Below, one piece after another: positions 18,241-27,666 of a stretch of 64,000 nucleotides of DNA (the first letter of the stretch is position 1; every line of letters begins with the position of its first letter). The DNA comes from Erwinia piriflorinigrans CFBP 5888 (GTDB lineage Bacteria > Pseudomonadota > Gammaproteobacteria > Enterobacterales > Enterobacteriaceae). Both the position numbers and the translations under genes were made by a program. The stretch lies in assembly GCF_001050515.1 (NCBI RefSeq), contig NZ_CAHS01000002.1, positions 62,001 through 126,000 of the forward strand, read 5' to 3'. The notes beneath the pieces were generated by a model. That model made no database searches and had not been told where the DNA came from. It worked only from the letters and a program-made list of their open reading frames with translations.

Positions 18241-19062
18241 ATGTCGTGCGTAGAACCTGAACAGATCTGGGATGACATCAAAACAGAAGCGCGCGCGCTG
18301 GCTGAGTGTGAACCGATGCTGGCCAGTTTTTACCACGCCACGTTATTGAAACATGACGACCTGGGAAGCGCGTTGAGCTATATGCTGGCTAATAAGTTGG
18401 CGAATCCCATTATGCCAGCGATTGCCGTGCGTGAAGTGATTCAGGACGCCTACCGACAAGATCCGTCGATGATTATCTCCGCTGCCTGCGATATCCAGGC
18501 GGTGCGTCAGCGCGACCCGGCAGTGGACAAGTATTCCACCCCGCTGCTGTATTTGAAAGGCTTCCATGCGTTGCAGGCTTATCGTATTGGCCACTGGTTG
18601 TGGAACGAAGGCCGCCGAGCGCTCGCCGTCTATTTGCAGAACGAAATTTCCGTCTCTTTTGCCGTGGATATCCACCCTGCGGCGAAAATTGGTCGCGGCA
18701 TTATGCTGGACCACGCAACCGGCATCGTTGTCGGCGAAACGGCAATCATTGAAGACGATGTCTCGATTCTGCAATCGGTCACTCTTGGCGGTACCGGTAA
18801 AACCAGCGGCGATCGTCATCCCAAGATCCGCGAAGGGGTAATGATCGGGGCGGGTGCCAAGATCCTCGGTAATATCGAAGTGGGGCGCGGTGCGAAAATC
18901 GGCGCGGGCTCAGTGGTGTTACAGCCTGTGCCTCCGCATACCACCGCTGCGGGTGTTCCGGCTCGTATCGTCGGCAAGCCTGACAGCGACAAGCCATCGA
19001 TGGAAATGGACCAGCATTTCAATGGGATGGTGCCAGGTTTTGAGTTTGGTGACGGGATCTGA
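18241..19062 (+). CDS. cysE: Serine O-acetyltransferase
   Basis: This 273-residue enzyme makes O-acetylserine from serine and acetyl-CoA, the committed step of cysteine synthesis. The N-terminal helical domain covers residues 1-140. The left-handed beta-helix has hexapeptide repeats (IGRGIMLDHATGIVVGETA and following), with catalytic His in LDHATG and RHPKI. The C-terminal tail ends in Ile (GDGI), as needed to bind the active site of CysK in the cysteine synthase complex. A GGGGAG ribosome site precedes the ATG. Confidence 0.97.
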   Translation: MSCVEPEQIWDDIKTEARALAECEPMLASFYHATLLKHDDLGSALSYMLANKLANPIMPAIAVREVIQDAYRQDPSMIISAACDIQAVRQRDPAVDKYSTPLLYLKGFHALQAYRIGHWLWNEGRRALAVYLQNEISVSFAVDIHPAAKIGRGIMLDHATGIVVGETAIIEDDVSILQSVTLGGTGKTSGDRHPKIREGVMIGAGAKILGNIEVGRGAKIGAGSVVLQPVPPHTTAAGVPARIVGKPDSDKPSMEMDQHFNGMVPGFEFGDGI

Positions 19063-19090
19063 AAGCGGCTTCACTCGCTGACCGTTTGCG

Positions 19091-19112
19091 GGTCGGGCTG
19101 TGCCCGACCTTG
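19091..19112. terminator. Hairpin between convergent cysE and trmL
   Basis: A perfect 8-bp stem (GGTCGGGC / GCCCGACC) with a 3-base loop lies 28 bases after the cysE stop. The T tract is weak (TTGTC), so termination strength is uncertain. Confidence 0.5.
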
Positions 19113-19177
19113 TCAAGCATTTAGCGTCTGTGTCACCTTCTCTGCACGAGCAGCACGCGAACTGGCTGCCACAGGGT

Positions 19178-19651
19178 TCAGTCTCTCAATATTGCGCCTG
19201 CGTAATCCAGCTGTCTCCACGCCTCATACACCACCACTGAAACTGCGTTAGATAAATTCATGCTGCGGCTGTCCGGCATCATCGGGATGCGAATTTTTTG
19301 CTGTGCCGGCAGTGTATCAAGCACCCCGGCAGGCAGGCCACGCGTCTCGGGTCCAAATAGCAGGTAATCTCCCTCCTGATAGCTTACCGCGCTGTGTGCA
19401 GGCGTACCTTTGGTAGTGAGAGCAAACAAACGCTGTGGTACTTCCGAGGCGACAAATGCCTCATAGTTGGCATGATGCCTGATTGCGGCGAATTCGTGAT
19501 AGTCCAGCCCGGCACGACGCAGTCGTTTATCATCCCAGGCGAAACCGAGAGGCTCGATTAAATGCAGCTGAAAGCCGGTATTGGCGCAAAGGCGGATGAT
19601 ATTTCCGGTATTTGGCGGGATTTCGGGTTCAAATAAAACGATATTTAGCAT
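19178..19651 (-). CDS. trmL: tRNA (cytidine(34)-2'-O)-methyltransferase TrmL
   Basis: This 157-residue SPOUT-class methyltransferase 2'-O-methylates the wobble nucleotide of tRNA-Leu isoacceptors. Motifs seen are [18 protein letters not shown] at the start, [11 protein letters not shown], and [15 protein letters not shown] at the C-terminal knot that binds S-adenosylmethionine. It follows cysE in convergent orientation and lies 38 bases downstream of cpxA on the same strand. Length matches E. coli YibK. Confidence 0.95.
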   Translation of the reverse strand: MLNIVLFEPEIPPNTGNIIRLCANTGFQLHLIEPLGFAWDDKRLRRAGLDYHEFAAIRHHANYEAFVASEVPQRLFALTTKGTPAHSAVSYQEGDYLLFGPETRGLPAGVLDTLPAQQKIRIPMMPDSRSMNLSNAVSVVVYEAWRQLDYAGAILRD

Positions 19652-19689
19652 GATGCGGCCCTCAGGAACGAGGGCCGAAGGATAGCAAA

Positions 19690-21069
19690 TTAATCACTGT
19701 GAGTGGTATACAGCGGTAGCCATATTGTCAGGCGCAAACCACCCAGCGGGCTGTTATCGGCTTTGACCCAGCCACGGTGCTGCTGAATGGCGTTATCGAC
19801 AATCGCCAGCCCCAGGCCAGTGCCGCCAGATTCACGATCGCGCGCCTCATCGGTACGGTAGAATGGACGGAAAATCTGTTCGCGGTCTTCCTGGCTAACA
19901 CCTGGACCGTCGTCATCGACATGAACGGTAATGCCCTGTTTATCAACCGCAAAGCTGACCGAGATTTTACTGTGCGAATAGCGCAGAGCGTTGCGCACAA
20001 TGTTCTCAAGCGCGCTTTCTAGTGAGCTGGGGTTGCCGTAAAGCGGCCAGGGACCGGGAGGATAGGGGATCTCCAGCATTTTCCCCATCTGCTCGGCTTC
20101 AAAGCGCGCATCTTCCAGAACATCCGACCACAGGTGGTTAGCCTTGATCGCCTCACTCACCAGCGCATTTTTGTGTTGGGTACGCGACAGTACCAGCAGG
20201 TCGCTGATCATTCCGTCCAGCCGCTGCGCTTCCATCTCAATACGACCCAGCTCTTTACCTTCACCGTGACGACGGCGCATCAGGGCGGTCGCCAGCTGCA
20301 GTCGCGTGAGCGGGGTGCGTAGCTCATGGGATATATCGGATAATAAGCGCTGCTGTGCGTTCATCATGCGTTCCAGCGCGCTGACCATCTGGTTAAAGCT
20401 GGCACCGGCTGCGAGGAACTCCTGTGGTCCCGACTCCAGTTCAGGACGCTGGCGTAAGTTACCTGCCGCGACATCATCGGCGGCATGTTTCAGTTTCCGT
20501 GCGGGTTTTGCCAGGCTCCATGCCAGCCACAGCAACAGCGGTGAGCTAATCAACATGGTGACAATCAGCAGCAACAGCGGGCGGTCAAACAGCAGGTTGA
20601 TAAAGTCCAACTGTGAACTGCCTGCCGGACGGATCAAATACAGCTGATAGTTATCTTCACCATCGTGAATGGAGAACGGCCCCACCATCTCCAGGCGGCC
20701 GTACTTTTTCTTCTGCGGACGATCGGCGTTATCAGACTGCCCGATAAAATTACGGATCACCTGTATTTCATTATGCTGCGCGCCAATCACACGCCCTTCA
20801 CTGGTGACCAAAAGCAGTCGCTGTCCGGGGGGCGCCCATTTGTCGATGGCGCGAAACAGCCTGCGCCACCACATTAAATCGTTGGGCGGATCCTGACTGA
20901 GTTCCGCCTCAACATGTTGCTCAATCATCGTGCCCTGCCGCTGCTCGTTGTCCAGCAGCGGCGTCATCTGACGCGAATCAAGTTTGGGCAGCATTAACAC
21001 CAGCATCAGTACCAGCGCCAAAGTCAGCCAGAAAATGGCAAAGATACGGGTGGTCAGGCTGGATATCAT
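19690..21069 (-). CDS. cpxA: Envelope-stress sensor histidine kinase CpxA
   Basis: This 459-residue inner-membrane sensor detects misfolded envelope proteins and phosphorylates CpxR. A first membrane segment is at about 7-29, a periplasmic domain follows, and a second membrane segment lies near 163-185. Then come a HAMP linker, the phospho-acceptor His in [15 protein letters not shown], and the ATP-binding G boxes ([22 protein letters not shown]). Its start overlaps cpxR by 4 bases, giving coupled translation. Confidence 0.97.
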   Translation of the reverse strand: MISSLTTRIFAIFWLTLALVLMLVLMLPKLDSRQMTPLLDNEQRQGTMIEQHVEAELSQDPPNDLMWWRRLFRAIDKWAPPGQRLLLVTSEGRVIGAQHNEIQVIRNFIGQSDNADRPQKKKYGRLEMVGPFSIHDGEDNYQLYLIRPAGSSQLDFINLLFDRPLLLLIVTMLISSPLLLWLAWSLAKPARKLKHAADDVAAGNLRQRPELESGPQEFLAAGASFNQMVSALERMMNAQQRLLSDISHELRTPLTRLQLATALMRRRHGEGKELGRIEMEAQRLDGMISDLLVLSRTQHKNALVSEAIKANHLWSDVLEDARFEAEQMGKMLEIPYPPGPWPLYGNPSSLESALENIVRNALRYSHSKISVSFAVDKQGITVHVDDDGPGVSQEDREQIFRPFYRTDEARDRESGGTGLGLAIVDNAIQQHRGWVKADNSPLGGLRLTIWLPLYTTHSD

Positions 21070-21764
21070 GTTGCGGATACCATCAGGTAACCCCGGCCTC
21101 GCAGCGTCTTAAACCACGGATGGGCGTCCTGGCGTTCCGGCAATTTGCGCCGCAGGTTGGAGATGTGCATATCAATTGCCCGGTCAAAGGGCGTCAGGCG
21201 CTTGCCCAGCACTTCCTGGCTGAGATGCTCACGCGAGACCACCTGACCAAGATGCTGGGCCAGCAGATAGAGCAGGGTAAATTCGGTCCCCGTTAAATCA
21301 AGCGTCTCACCATCAAAGCTGGCTTCCTGACGGCCTGGATTGAGTCGTAGCAGGTCAACTTCCAGTGTGGGCGAGCTGTTGTCGTGATGCTGCTGTTGTT
21401 CGCTCCAGTTAGAACGACGCAGAATGGCGCGAATACGTGCGACCAGCTCACGATCGTTAAAAGGTTTAGGCAGGTAGTCATCTGCTCCCAGTTCAAGGCC
21501 AAGTACGCGGTCCAGCTCACTTCCGCGCGCGGTTAACATAATGACCGGCGTCTGATGTTGTTGACGCAGTTCCTTCAACGTATCGATACCGTTTTTCTTT
21601 GGCATCATGACATCAAGCAATAACAGATCGACGCTGTTATCCAGTAGCGTCAGCGCCTGCTCGCCGTCACCGGCAACCAGAACGTTAAATCCTTCCATCT
21701 CAAGCAATTCTTTCAGTAGCGAAGTCAATTCGCGGTCATCGTCAACCAACAAGATCTTATTCAT
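21066..21764 (-). CDS. cpxR: Envelope-stress response regulator CpxR
   Basis: This 232-residue OmpR-family transcription factor has a receiver domain with acidic pocket DDD at 8-10, phospho-acceptor Asp51 (LLLLDVMMPKKNG) and the conserved Lys in YLPKPFNDREL. The C-terminal winged helix contains TGTEFTLLYLLAQH and DMHISNLRRKL. It activates folding factors and proteases and its own operon. A perfect CpxR box lies 55 bases upstream of its start, shared with cpxP. Confidence 0.98.
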   Translation of the reverse strand: MNKILLVDDDRELTSLLKELLEMEGFNVLVAGDGEQALTLLDNSVDLLLLDVMMPKKNGIDTLKELRQQHQTPVIMLTARGSELDRVLGLELGADDYLPKPFNDRELVARIRAILRRSNWSEQQQHHDNSSPTLEVDLLRLNPGRQEASFDGETLDLTGTEFTLLYLLAQHLGQVVSREHLSQEVLGKRLTPFDRAIDMHISNLRRKLPERQDAHPWFKTLRGRGYLMVSAT

Positions 21765-21819
21765 TTTTTATTGCCCTCCGCAGGCAAAATACCGTGAACG
21801 AATGCGCTCAATCTATCAC

Positions 21820-21834
21820 TTTACGTAGTTTTAC
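21820..21834. promoter_or_regulatory. CpxR box between cpxRA and cpxP
   Basis: On the - strand this reads GTAAA-N5-GTAAA, an exact match to the CpxR consensus. It lies in the 152-base gap between divergent cpxR and cpxP, consistent with autoregulation and with activation of cpxP. Confidence 0.85.
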
Positions 21835-21916
21835 ACCCCCTGACGCATGTTTGCAGCGTGCACCGTAGACTCGATTTTGTTGAATCGAAATACGGAAACG
21901 TACCTGGGAGTGAGCG

Positions 21917-22426
21917 ATGCGCAAAGTTACTGCCGTCGTTGTGGTTCCGGCGCTGATATATATCCTCTTCGCCGCCTGGTTTGCAAACGCCGCGACGACT
22001 GAAGAGACACATCAGGATGACGGAGCGAACCGTACACTGAGGCAATTTCCACAAAACCACATGTTTGATGGCATCAGTTTGACGGAACAGCAGCGTCAAC
22101 AGATGCGTGACCTGATGCAGCAGGGCAGGCACGATCGATCTCCTATAAGTATTAACGATTTAGAGAAACTGCACGAACTGATTATTGCAGATAAATTTGA
22201 TCAGGTGGCCTATGAGGCTCAGGCAAAAAAAATTGCACAGGCTGAAGTTGTTCGCCAGGTCGAGATGGCCAGGGTTCGCAACCAGATGTACCATCTGTTA
22301 ACGCCTCAGCAGCAAGGCATTTTGAACAAGAAACATCAGCAGCGCCTTGATGAACTGCGCAGGTTGACGAATATGCAGCTCTCCTCACCGCTGCAGGCAG
22401 CCAGCAGTTCCGATAGAACTCCTTAG
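21917..22426 (+). CDS. cpxP: Periplasmic stress adaptor CpxP
   Basis: This 169-residue periplasmic protein inhibits CpxA and delivers misfolded proteins to DegP. It has a signal peptide (hydrophobic segment about 6-25, ending FANAA). It also has the two LTxxQ-type motifs of the CpxP/Spy family, [14 protein letters not shown] and [10 protein letters not shown], in a helical body rich in Gln and Arg. Divergent from cpxR and downstream of the CpxR box. An intrinsic terminator follows at 22480. Confidence 0.95.
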   Translation: MRKVTAVVVVPALIYILFAAWFANAATTEETHQDDGANRTLRQFPQNHMFDGISLTEQQRQQMRDLMQQGRHDRSPISINDLEKLHELIIADKFDQVAYEAQAKKIAQAEVVRQVEMARVRNQMYHLLTPQQQGILNKKHQQRLDELRRLTNMQLSSPLQAASSSDRTP

Positions 22427-22473
22427 CAACATTAAAACAGTATCCTTGTTTTCCTTGCCATAGACGTATCCCT

Positions 22474-22508
22474 GTCTACCCCGCCATGATGGCGGGTTTT
22501 TTTTATCG
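22474..22508 (+). repeat. 35-bp direct repeat, copy 1 (contains terminator)
   Basis: This 35-base stretch is identical to 23354-23388. It contains the CCCGCC-ATGAT-GGCGGG hairpin and an eight-T run plus 6 bases before and 4 after. Similarity continues imperfectly for about 9 bases upstream (TATCCCT versus TATTCCC). The two copies flank the TM2-domain gene. Confidence 0.9.
22480..22504 (+). terminator. Intrinsic terminator after cpxP
   Basis: A 6-bp GC stem (CCCGCC / GGCGGG) with a 5-base loop is followed by eight T residues. It lies 53 bases after the cpxP stop. Confidence 0.85.
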
Positions 22509-22929
22509 TCCGCTATCGCTACTTTCTGAATCAGACCGCCATAACACGTTACCGCCGTCTGCCTGTGCCTTTCTCACTTCCGTTACAAGGTCAATCGCGT
22601 TTATCGGGTGCCTGTTTTAACCCCGCTTTTCAGGACTTTCCCGCAGCGTATCGGGATTGCGGCTTTGTCCCGAAATCTACCTCAACGTGATGATTTATCA
22701 CCCATACTGGTGCGGAAGATTTAGAAAAACTGATGAAACTGAATAGATTAATGATGAGACTTATCTTAATATGCGCACGGCTAACGATAGCGATGAGCAG
22801 TTAAACCTTATCGCCATATAAAGAAAATATGACCCATCAGCGCAGCAATTCATCATTTAGATGGCGGCCTGAAATCTTAGGCTTGAGGCCGGTTAAATAA
22901 TACGTTTGTCTGAAAAATTAGGAGAGTTT
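22505..22929. other. 425-base non-coding stretch upstream of the TM2 gene
   Basis: I see no credible gene in either strand. The second half is A+T-rich and may hold the promoter for the small gene at 22930. Nothing recognisable as an insertion sequence end or inverted repeat was found. Confidence 0.5.
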
Positions 22930-23229
22930 ATGTCTGGGATGGTTTTTTGCCGTGGTTGCGGCAAGGAGATACACAGTACTGCTAAGGCATGCCCCGGTTG
23001 CGGTGCGGGTCAGAATACGGGTAGCGGCGACAAAAACAGAATTGCAGCAGCATTGCTGGCATTGTTCCTCGGCGGGTTTGGTGTACATAAGTTTTATCTG
23101 GGTAAAATCGGTCAGGGTTTCTTATATCTGATTTTCTGCTGGACTTTTATACCAGCGTTTATCTCGTTCATAGAATTTATCATCTACCTGTGCTCTTCAG
23201 ATGAAAACTTTGCACGAAAGTACGGCTGA
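22930..23229 (+). CDS. Small zinc-ribbon and TM2-domain membrane protein
   Basis: This 99-residue protein combines an N-terminal zinc ribbon (FCRGCGKEI ... ACPGCGAG, two CxxC pairs at about 7-10 and 22-25) with a TM2 domain. The TM2 domain has two membrane helices at about 38-55 and 62-90, joined by GGFGVHKFYLGKIGQGF, the family signature. The start at 22930 has a strong AGGAG; an in-frame TTG at 22906 lacks one. TM2 proteins are widespread but their bacterial function is unknown. The gene sits alone between cpxP and fieF, bracketed by two copies of the same terminator, and looks like an insertion into a conserved neighbourhood. Confidence 0.85.
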   Translation: MSGMVFCRGCGKEIHSTAKACPGCGAGQNTGSGDKNRIAAALLALFLGGFGVHKFYLGKIGQGFLYLIFCWTFIPAFISFIEFIIYLCSSDENFARKYG

Positions 23230-23353
23230 TTAAACCTTACAAAAAGCTGAAAAAATCGTATCGTCAGTGTTGCGGGATGTCATCGATATATCGGCAATGT
23301 GTGCAATAAACCCATTATTCAACATGTTGCCATTCATCAGATAACATATTCCC

Positions 23354-23388
23354 GTCTACCCCGCCATGATGGCGGGTTTTTTTTATCG
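23354..23388 (+). repeat. 35-bp direct repeat, copy 2 (contains terminator)
   Basis: Identical over 35 bases to 22474-22508; see that entry. It lies 124 bases after the TM2 gene and 44 bases before fieF. Confidence 0.9.
23360..23384 (+). terminator. Intrinsic terminator after the TM2 gene
   Basis: The same CCCGCC / GGCGGG stem and eight-T run as the cpxP terminator. It separates the TM2 gene from fieF. Confidence 0.85.
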
Positions 23389-23432
23389 CAGATCCAGTAT
23401 ACTTAACCGACTCAATCGGGTGGATAGCCGCT

Positions 23433-24335
23433 ATGAATGCAAACTATGCGCGGCAGGTCTTTGCGGCGGCTATTGCTGCCACGGTACTGGCTTCGCTGCT
23501 ACTGATTATTAAAATTTTTGCCTGGTGGTATACCGGATCGGTCAGCGTTCTCGCGGCGCTGGTGGATTCGCTGGTCGATATTGCCGCTTCTTTGACCAAT
23601 CTGCTGGTTGTGCGCTATTCCTTACAGCCTGCCGACGCCGAACACACTTTTGGTCACGGTAAAGCTGAGTCTCTTGCCGCACTTGCACAAAGCATGTTCA
23701 TCTGTGGCTCCGCGCTCTTTCTGTTCCTCACCGGCTTACAACATTTAACCTCTCCTGAAGAGATGAAAGCCCCTCTGGTGGGGATTATCGTTACGCTGAT
23801 AGCGCTGTTTTCTACACTGATTCTGGTCACATTCCAGCGTTGGGTCGTCCGCCACACTCGCAGTCAGGCAATCCGTGCCGATATGCTGCACTATCAGTCT
23901 GACGTGGTGATGAATAGCGCTATTTTGCTGGCGCTGGCGTTGAGCTGGTATGGTTTTCAGCGCGCCGATGCATTGTTTGCTTTAGGCATTGGCGTCTGGA
24001 TTTTATATAGCGCTTTGCGTATGGGCTACGATGCCGTACAGGCGCTGCTCGACCGCGCTTTACCCGTTGCAGAACATCAGGCGATCGTTGATATCGTCGC
24101 AGCCTGGCCTGGCGTATGTGGTGCGCATGATATTCGCACCCGGCAGTCCGGCCCGACGCGCTTTATTCAGCTGCATTTGGAAATGGATGATCATCTGCCG
24201 CTCTGTGAGGCGCATCGGCTGGCGGATCAGGTTGAACAGGCGCTGCTGCACAAGTTTCCAGGTTCTGATGTGATTATCCATCAGGATCCTCGCTCCGTGG
24301 TGGCGAAAGAACGGCAGGGAAAATTCGGGCAGTGA
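23433..24335 (+). CDS. fieF: Cation-efflux pump FieF (YiiP)
   Basis: This 300-residue cation diffusion facilitator exports Zn2+/Fe2+ (also Cd2+) in exchange for protons. Six membrane helices fill the first 210 residues. The transport site includes [15 protein letters not shown] (helix 2, DxxxD) and the [13 protein letters not shown] motif of helix 5 (HxxxD). The cytoplasmic domain has [21 protein letters not shown], which supplies His and Asp to the interface zinc sites. Same length as the E. coli protein. It precedes pfkA, as in E. coli. Confidence 0.96.
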   Translation: MNANYARQVFAAAIAATVLASLLLIIKIFAWWYTGSVSVLAALVDSLVDIAASLTNLLVVRYSLQPADAEHTFGHGKAESLAALAQSMFICGSALFLFLTGLQHLTSPEEMKAPLVGIIVTLIALFSTLILVTFQRWVVRHTRSQAIRADMLHYQSDVVMNSAILLALALSWYGFQRADALFALGIGVWILYSALRMGYDAVQALLDRALPVAEHQAIVDIVAAWPGVCGAHDIRTRQSGPTRFIQLHLEMDDHLPLCEAHRLADQVEQALLHKFPGSDVIIHQDPRSVVAKERQGKFGQ

Positions 24336-24415
24336 GCCGTTTTCAACAAAACGACGGCGCGAAAACTGCCAAAAAGATGCGAAAGCGCAAAAAAATAGCC
24401 GAATACTGCCAGACC

Positions 24416-24448
24416 TGAATCAATTCGTCCCGCAGGGTTTGATATACT
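24416..24448 (+). promoter_or_regulatory. Cra-like operator and -10 element of pfkA
   Basis: TGAATCAATTCG at 24416-24427 fits the Cra (FruR) half-palindrome TGAATCGATTCA with two mismatches. A TATACT -10 element lies at 24443-24448. The operator would overlap the -35 region, as expected for repression of a glycolytic gene by Cra. The -35 itself is poor. Confidence 0.5.
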
Positions 24449-24543
24449 AGTGCTATTCATTGAGTCGATTATCTTTTTCGTGCACGTCGACCCGCTACGG
24501 CGTCCAGAATTCATCATTTGCATCAACAAGTTCAGAGGTTGTC

Positions 24544-25506
24544 ATGATCAAAAAAATCGGTGTACTGACCAGTGGTGGCGATGCTCCGGGCATGAACGCT
24601 GCGATCCGCGGCGTTGTGCGCGCTGCCCTTAGCGAAGGTCTTGAAGTTTGCGGTATTTATGATGGCTATCTGGGATTGTATGAAGACCGCATGATCAATC
24701 TCGACCGCTACAGCGTGTCGGATATGATTAATCGTGGTGGTACCTTCCTGGGTTCGGCACGCTTCCCTGAATTTCGCCATGAAGATGTGCGCAGCGTCGC
24801 CATTGAAAACATGAAGAAACGCGGTATTGACGCGCTGGTGGTGATTGGCGGTGACGGTTCATATATGGGTGCTAAGCGACTGACCGAAATGGGCTTCCCA
24901 TGTATCGGTTTGCCGGGCACTATCGATAACGACGTGGCCGGTACGGATTACACCATCGGTTATTTCACCGCGCTGGAAACCGTGGTGGAGGCCATAGACC
25001 GTCTGCGTGATACTTCATCCTCGCATCAGCGTATTTCAATCGTTGAGGTGATGGGGCGTTACTGTGGCGATCTGACACTGGCGGCGGCGATTGCCGGCGG
25101 CTGTGAGTTTATCGTGCTGCCGGAAATTCCTTATACGCGTGAAGAGCTGGTGAATGAGATCAAAGGCGGTATCGCCAAAGGGAAAAAACACGCGATTGTG
25201 GCGATCACGGAACATATTTGCGATATCGACGAGCTGGCAAAATATATCGAACAGGAAACTAAACGCGAAACGCGCGCAACGGTGTTGGGTCATATCCAGC
25301 GCGGCGGTGCTCCGGTTGCATACGACCGTATTCTCGCGTCACGTATGGGAGCCTACTCGATTGAGCTGCTGTTACAGGGGTACGGCGGGCGCTGTGTCGG
25401 CATTCAGAACGAGAAGATGGTGCATCACGATATTATCGATGCGATTGAAAATATGAAGCGTCCGTTTAAAGGTGACTGGCTGGATACTGCCAAGAAACTT
25501 TACTAA
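24544..25506 (+). CDS. pfkA: 6-phosphofructokinase I
   Basis: This 320-residue ATP-dependent phosphofructokinase commits fructose 6-phosphate to glycolysis. Motifs are the ATP-binding [27 protein letters not shown], the catalytic [15 protein letters not shown] (Asp127 base), and MGRYCGDL for substrate binding. I start at ATG 24544, which gives exactly the E. coli length; an upstream in-frame start adds 28 unconserved residues. The gene is single and followed by a terminator. Confidence 0.98.
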   Translation: MIKKIGVLTSGGDAPGMNAAIRGVVRAALSEGLEVCGIYDGYLGLYEDRMINLDRYSVSDMINRGGTFLGSARFPEFRHEDVRSVAIENMKKRGIDALVVIGGDGSYMGAKRLTEMGFPCIGLPGTIDNDVAGTDYTIGYFTALETVVEAIDRLRDTSSSHQRISIVEVMGRYCGDLTLAAAIAGGCEFIVLPEIPYTREELVNEIKGGIAKGKKHAIVAITEHICDIDELAKYIEQETKRETRATVLGHIQRGGAPVAYDRILASRMGAYSIELLLQGYGGRCVGIQNEKMVHHDIIDAIENMKRPFKGDWLDTAKKLY

Positions 25507-25516
25507 TTGGAAATAA

Positions 25517-25539
25517 GGCGCTGGTTATCAGCGCCTTTT
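25517..25539 (+). terminator. Intrinsic terminator after pfkA
   Basis: A 7-bp stem (GGCGCTG / CAGCGCC), 5-base loop and TTTT lie 10 bases after the pfkA stop. Confidence 0.8.
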
Positions 25540-25650
25540 CTCTGCAAAACCTTATTCCATATGGTTATGACAACTAATTTTTAATTCTTTAATACGTGCA
25601 ATACTTTGTGTCACGCTCCATAACAGATAAAACCTTTGGGAGTGCGTGCA

Positions 25651-26640
25651 ATGAATAAGTGGAGTGTGGGAGTTACCCTGTTACTGGCCTCAACCAGCGT
25701 ACTGGCGAAGGACATCCAGCTATTAAATGTCTCATATGACCCAACCCGTGAGCTATATGAACAGTATAACAAAGCGTTCAGCGCGCACTATAAGCAGGAA
25801 ACCGGCGACGATGTGATCGTCCGTCAGTCGCATGGCGGCTCCGGTAAGCAGGCAACCTCAGTGATCAACGGCATCAAAGCCGATGTGGTGACCCTGGCGC
25901 TGGCGTCAGACGTTGATGCAATTGCCGAACGTGGGCGTATTGATAAAAACTGGATCAAACGTCTGCCCGACAACTCCGCACCTTATACCTCCACAATTGT
26001 ATTCCTGGTACGTAAAGGCAATCCGAAACAGATCCACGATTGGCCGGATCTGATTAAGCCTGGCGTGTCCGTCATTACGCCAAATCCTAAAACTTCCGGT
26101 GGAGCACGCTGGAACTATCTGGCTGCCTGGGGATGGGCGCTGGATCAGAATCACGGCGATCGGGCGAAAGCGCAAGAATACGTTAAGGCGCTATTCAAGA
26201 ACGTTGAAGTCCAGGATTCCGGCGCGCGTGGCGCAACCAATACCTTTGTCGAACGCGGCATCGGTGACGTGCTGATTGCATGGGAGAATGAGGCTTATCT
26301 GGCGGTTAACAAGCTAGGTAAAGACAAGTTTGAAATTGTTACCCCGAGCGAATCTATCCTTGCTGAGCCGACCGTCTCGGTGGTCGATAAAGTGGCTGAT
26401 GAACGTGGAACCCGTAAAGTGGCCGATGAGTATCTGAAGTATCTCTATTCGACCGAGGGGCAGGAAATTGCGGCACAAAACTTCTATCGTCCGCGTGATG
26501 CAGCCGTCACCAAAAAGTATGCCAGCACCTTCCAACCGGTAAAGCTGTTTACCATTGATGGCAAGTTTGGTGGATGGACACAGGCGCAGAAAACCCACTT
26601 CGCAGAAGGGGGAACATACGATCAGGTGATGAAGCGTTAA
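25651..26640 (+). CDS. sbp: Sulfate-binding periplasmic protein
   Basis: This 329-residue solute-binding protein feeds sulfate (or thiosulfate) to the CysTWA ABC importer. It has a 19-20-residue signal peptide ending SVLAK. The mature protein shows [16 protein letters not shown] and [11 protein letters not shown] motifs and the anion-binding [18 protein letters not shown]. Start at 25651 follows GGGAG and equals the E. coli length. It is monocistronic, with its own terminator at 26669, as in E. coli; the transporter genes lie elsewhere. Confidence 0.97.
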   Translation: MNKWSVGVTLLLASTSVLAKDIQLLNVSYDPTRELYEQYNKAFSAHYKQETGDDVIVRQSHGGSGKQATSVINGIKADVVTLALASDVDAIAERGRIDKNWIKRLPDNSAPYTSTIVFLVRKGNPKQIHDWPDLIKPGVSVITPNPKTSGGARWNYLAAWGWALDQNHGDRAKAQEYVKALFKNVEVQDSGARGATNTFVERGIGDVLIAWENEAYLAVNKLGKDKFEIVTPSESILAEPTVSVVDKVADERGTRKVADEYLKYLYSTEGQEIAAQNFYRPRDAAVTKKYASTFQPVKLFTIDGKFGGWTQAQKTHFAEGGTYDQVMKR

Positions 26641-26668
26641 ATTTATTTTCTATTCCGCATAGTTAATA

Positions 26669-26697
26669 AGAGCCGGCAAACGTCGGCTCTTTTTTTT
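26669..26697 (+). terminator. Intrinsic terminator after sbp
   Basis: A stem of AGAGCCG / CGGCTCT with an 8-base loop is followed by a run of T. It lies 29 bases after the sbp stop. Confidence 0.85.
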
Positions 26698-26827
26698 AAT
26701 GGTAGGTGCTTAAACTGGATAGGATGGCCGTATTGTTTCCAATAAATTCGCTGAAGCAGAATGATTTTTCATGATTTTCTGCCTGGCTTGGTTTACATTG
26801 TGAACAATTATCGGGTAGAGGTTTGAA

Positions 26828-27586
26828 ATGATGCAGAAGCGAAAACGGGTCATTACCGTTCTGATAGTTTTCGTCGGGCTGATAACACTATCTTTATTCT
26901 GTATTGCATTGAATTATAATAGTAAATCAGACAAGCTTTGGCAGATTATTAGTCAGCAATGCATTCCCGAACAGCAGTTCCACGGTCACCCTGAGCCTTG
27001 TCGTCAGGTTAATATTGCCAACGGTTATGTGGTGATGAAAGATCAAAACGGCCCGCTGCAATTCTTATTGATGCCGGTTGCCAAAATTAGCGGAATCGAA
27101 AGCCAAAAGTTGCAGAATCCGGCCACGCCTAATTTTTTTTCCGAAGCCTGGCGGGCACGTCACTTTATGGAGGAGAAACGCGGAGTACGTATTGACGATA
27201 GCAACTACTCGCTGGCCATTAATTCACGCTGGGGACGTAGCCAAAATCAGCTTCATATTCATATCTCCTGCCTGCGCCCTGATATTCGTCAGCGGTTGGA
27301 TGCGCTAAGCTCAACATTGAATGCAACATGGCAAACCCATCAGCTCGGCGAGCATGAGTATCAGCTGCGCGTGGTGACGCGTGACGAATTTAAACGTACC
27401 AGCCCGTTTATTCGTCTGGCGAATGAGCTACCCGGTGCCCGTGATGACATGGGCAGTTATGGCATGGCCGTCGCGGCGTTGGGCGACGGCAAACGAGTGC
27501 TGATGGTGGTGAAACGTCATCTCCTGTCGCTGAACTTGGCTTCTGCCGAGGAGCTACAGGACCACAGCTGCGCCTTGCTAAAATAA
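26828..27586 (+). CDS. cdh: CDP-diacylglycerol diphosphatase
   Basis: This 252-residue inner-membrane enzyme hydrolyses CDP-diacylglycerol to phosphatidate and CMP. An N-terminal membrane anchor at about 7-27 is followed by a periplasm-facing or peripheral domain of the HIT-like superfamily. The domain has the His-x-His motif NQLHIHISCLRPDI as the probable nucleophile site. Length matches E. coli Cdh (251). The start could be the second of two adjacent ATGs. It lies between sbp and the tpiA region as in E. coli, though here a further block of genes has been inserted before tpiA. Confidence 0.92.
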   Translation: MMQKRKRVITVLIVFVGLITLSLFCIALNYNSKSDKLWQIISQQCIPEQQFHGHPEPCRQVNIANGYVVMKDQNGPLQFLLMPVAKISGIESQKLQNPATPNFFSEAWRARHFMEEKRGVRIDDSNYSLAINSRWGRSQNQLHIHISCLRPDIRQRLDALSSTLNATWQTHQLGEHEYQLRVVTRDEFKRTSPFIRLANELPGARDDMGSYGMAVAALGDGKRVLMVVKRHLLSLNLASAEELQDHSCALLK

Positions 27587-27626
27587 GGCATTGGGGCGGG
27601 GGATTTCAGGCCGCTGGCGCTCCGGC

Positions 27627-27660
27627 AGAGGGCCGATCCCTGGTTCAGGATCGACCCTCT
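27627..27660. terminator. Bidirectional hairpin between cdh and yhjD
   Basis: A 13-base arm AGAGGGCCGATCC pairs with GGATCGACCCTCT with one mismatch, around an 8-base loop. It sits between two convergent genes. There is no long T run on either side, so it may be an RNA-stabilising hairpin instead. Confidence 0.5.
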
Positions 27661-27666
27661 GGCCTA

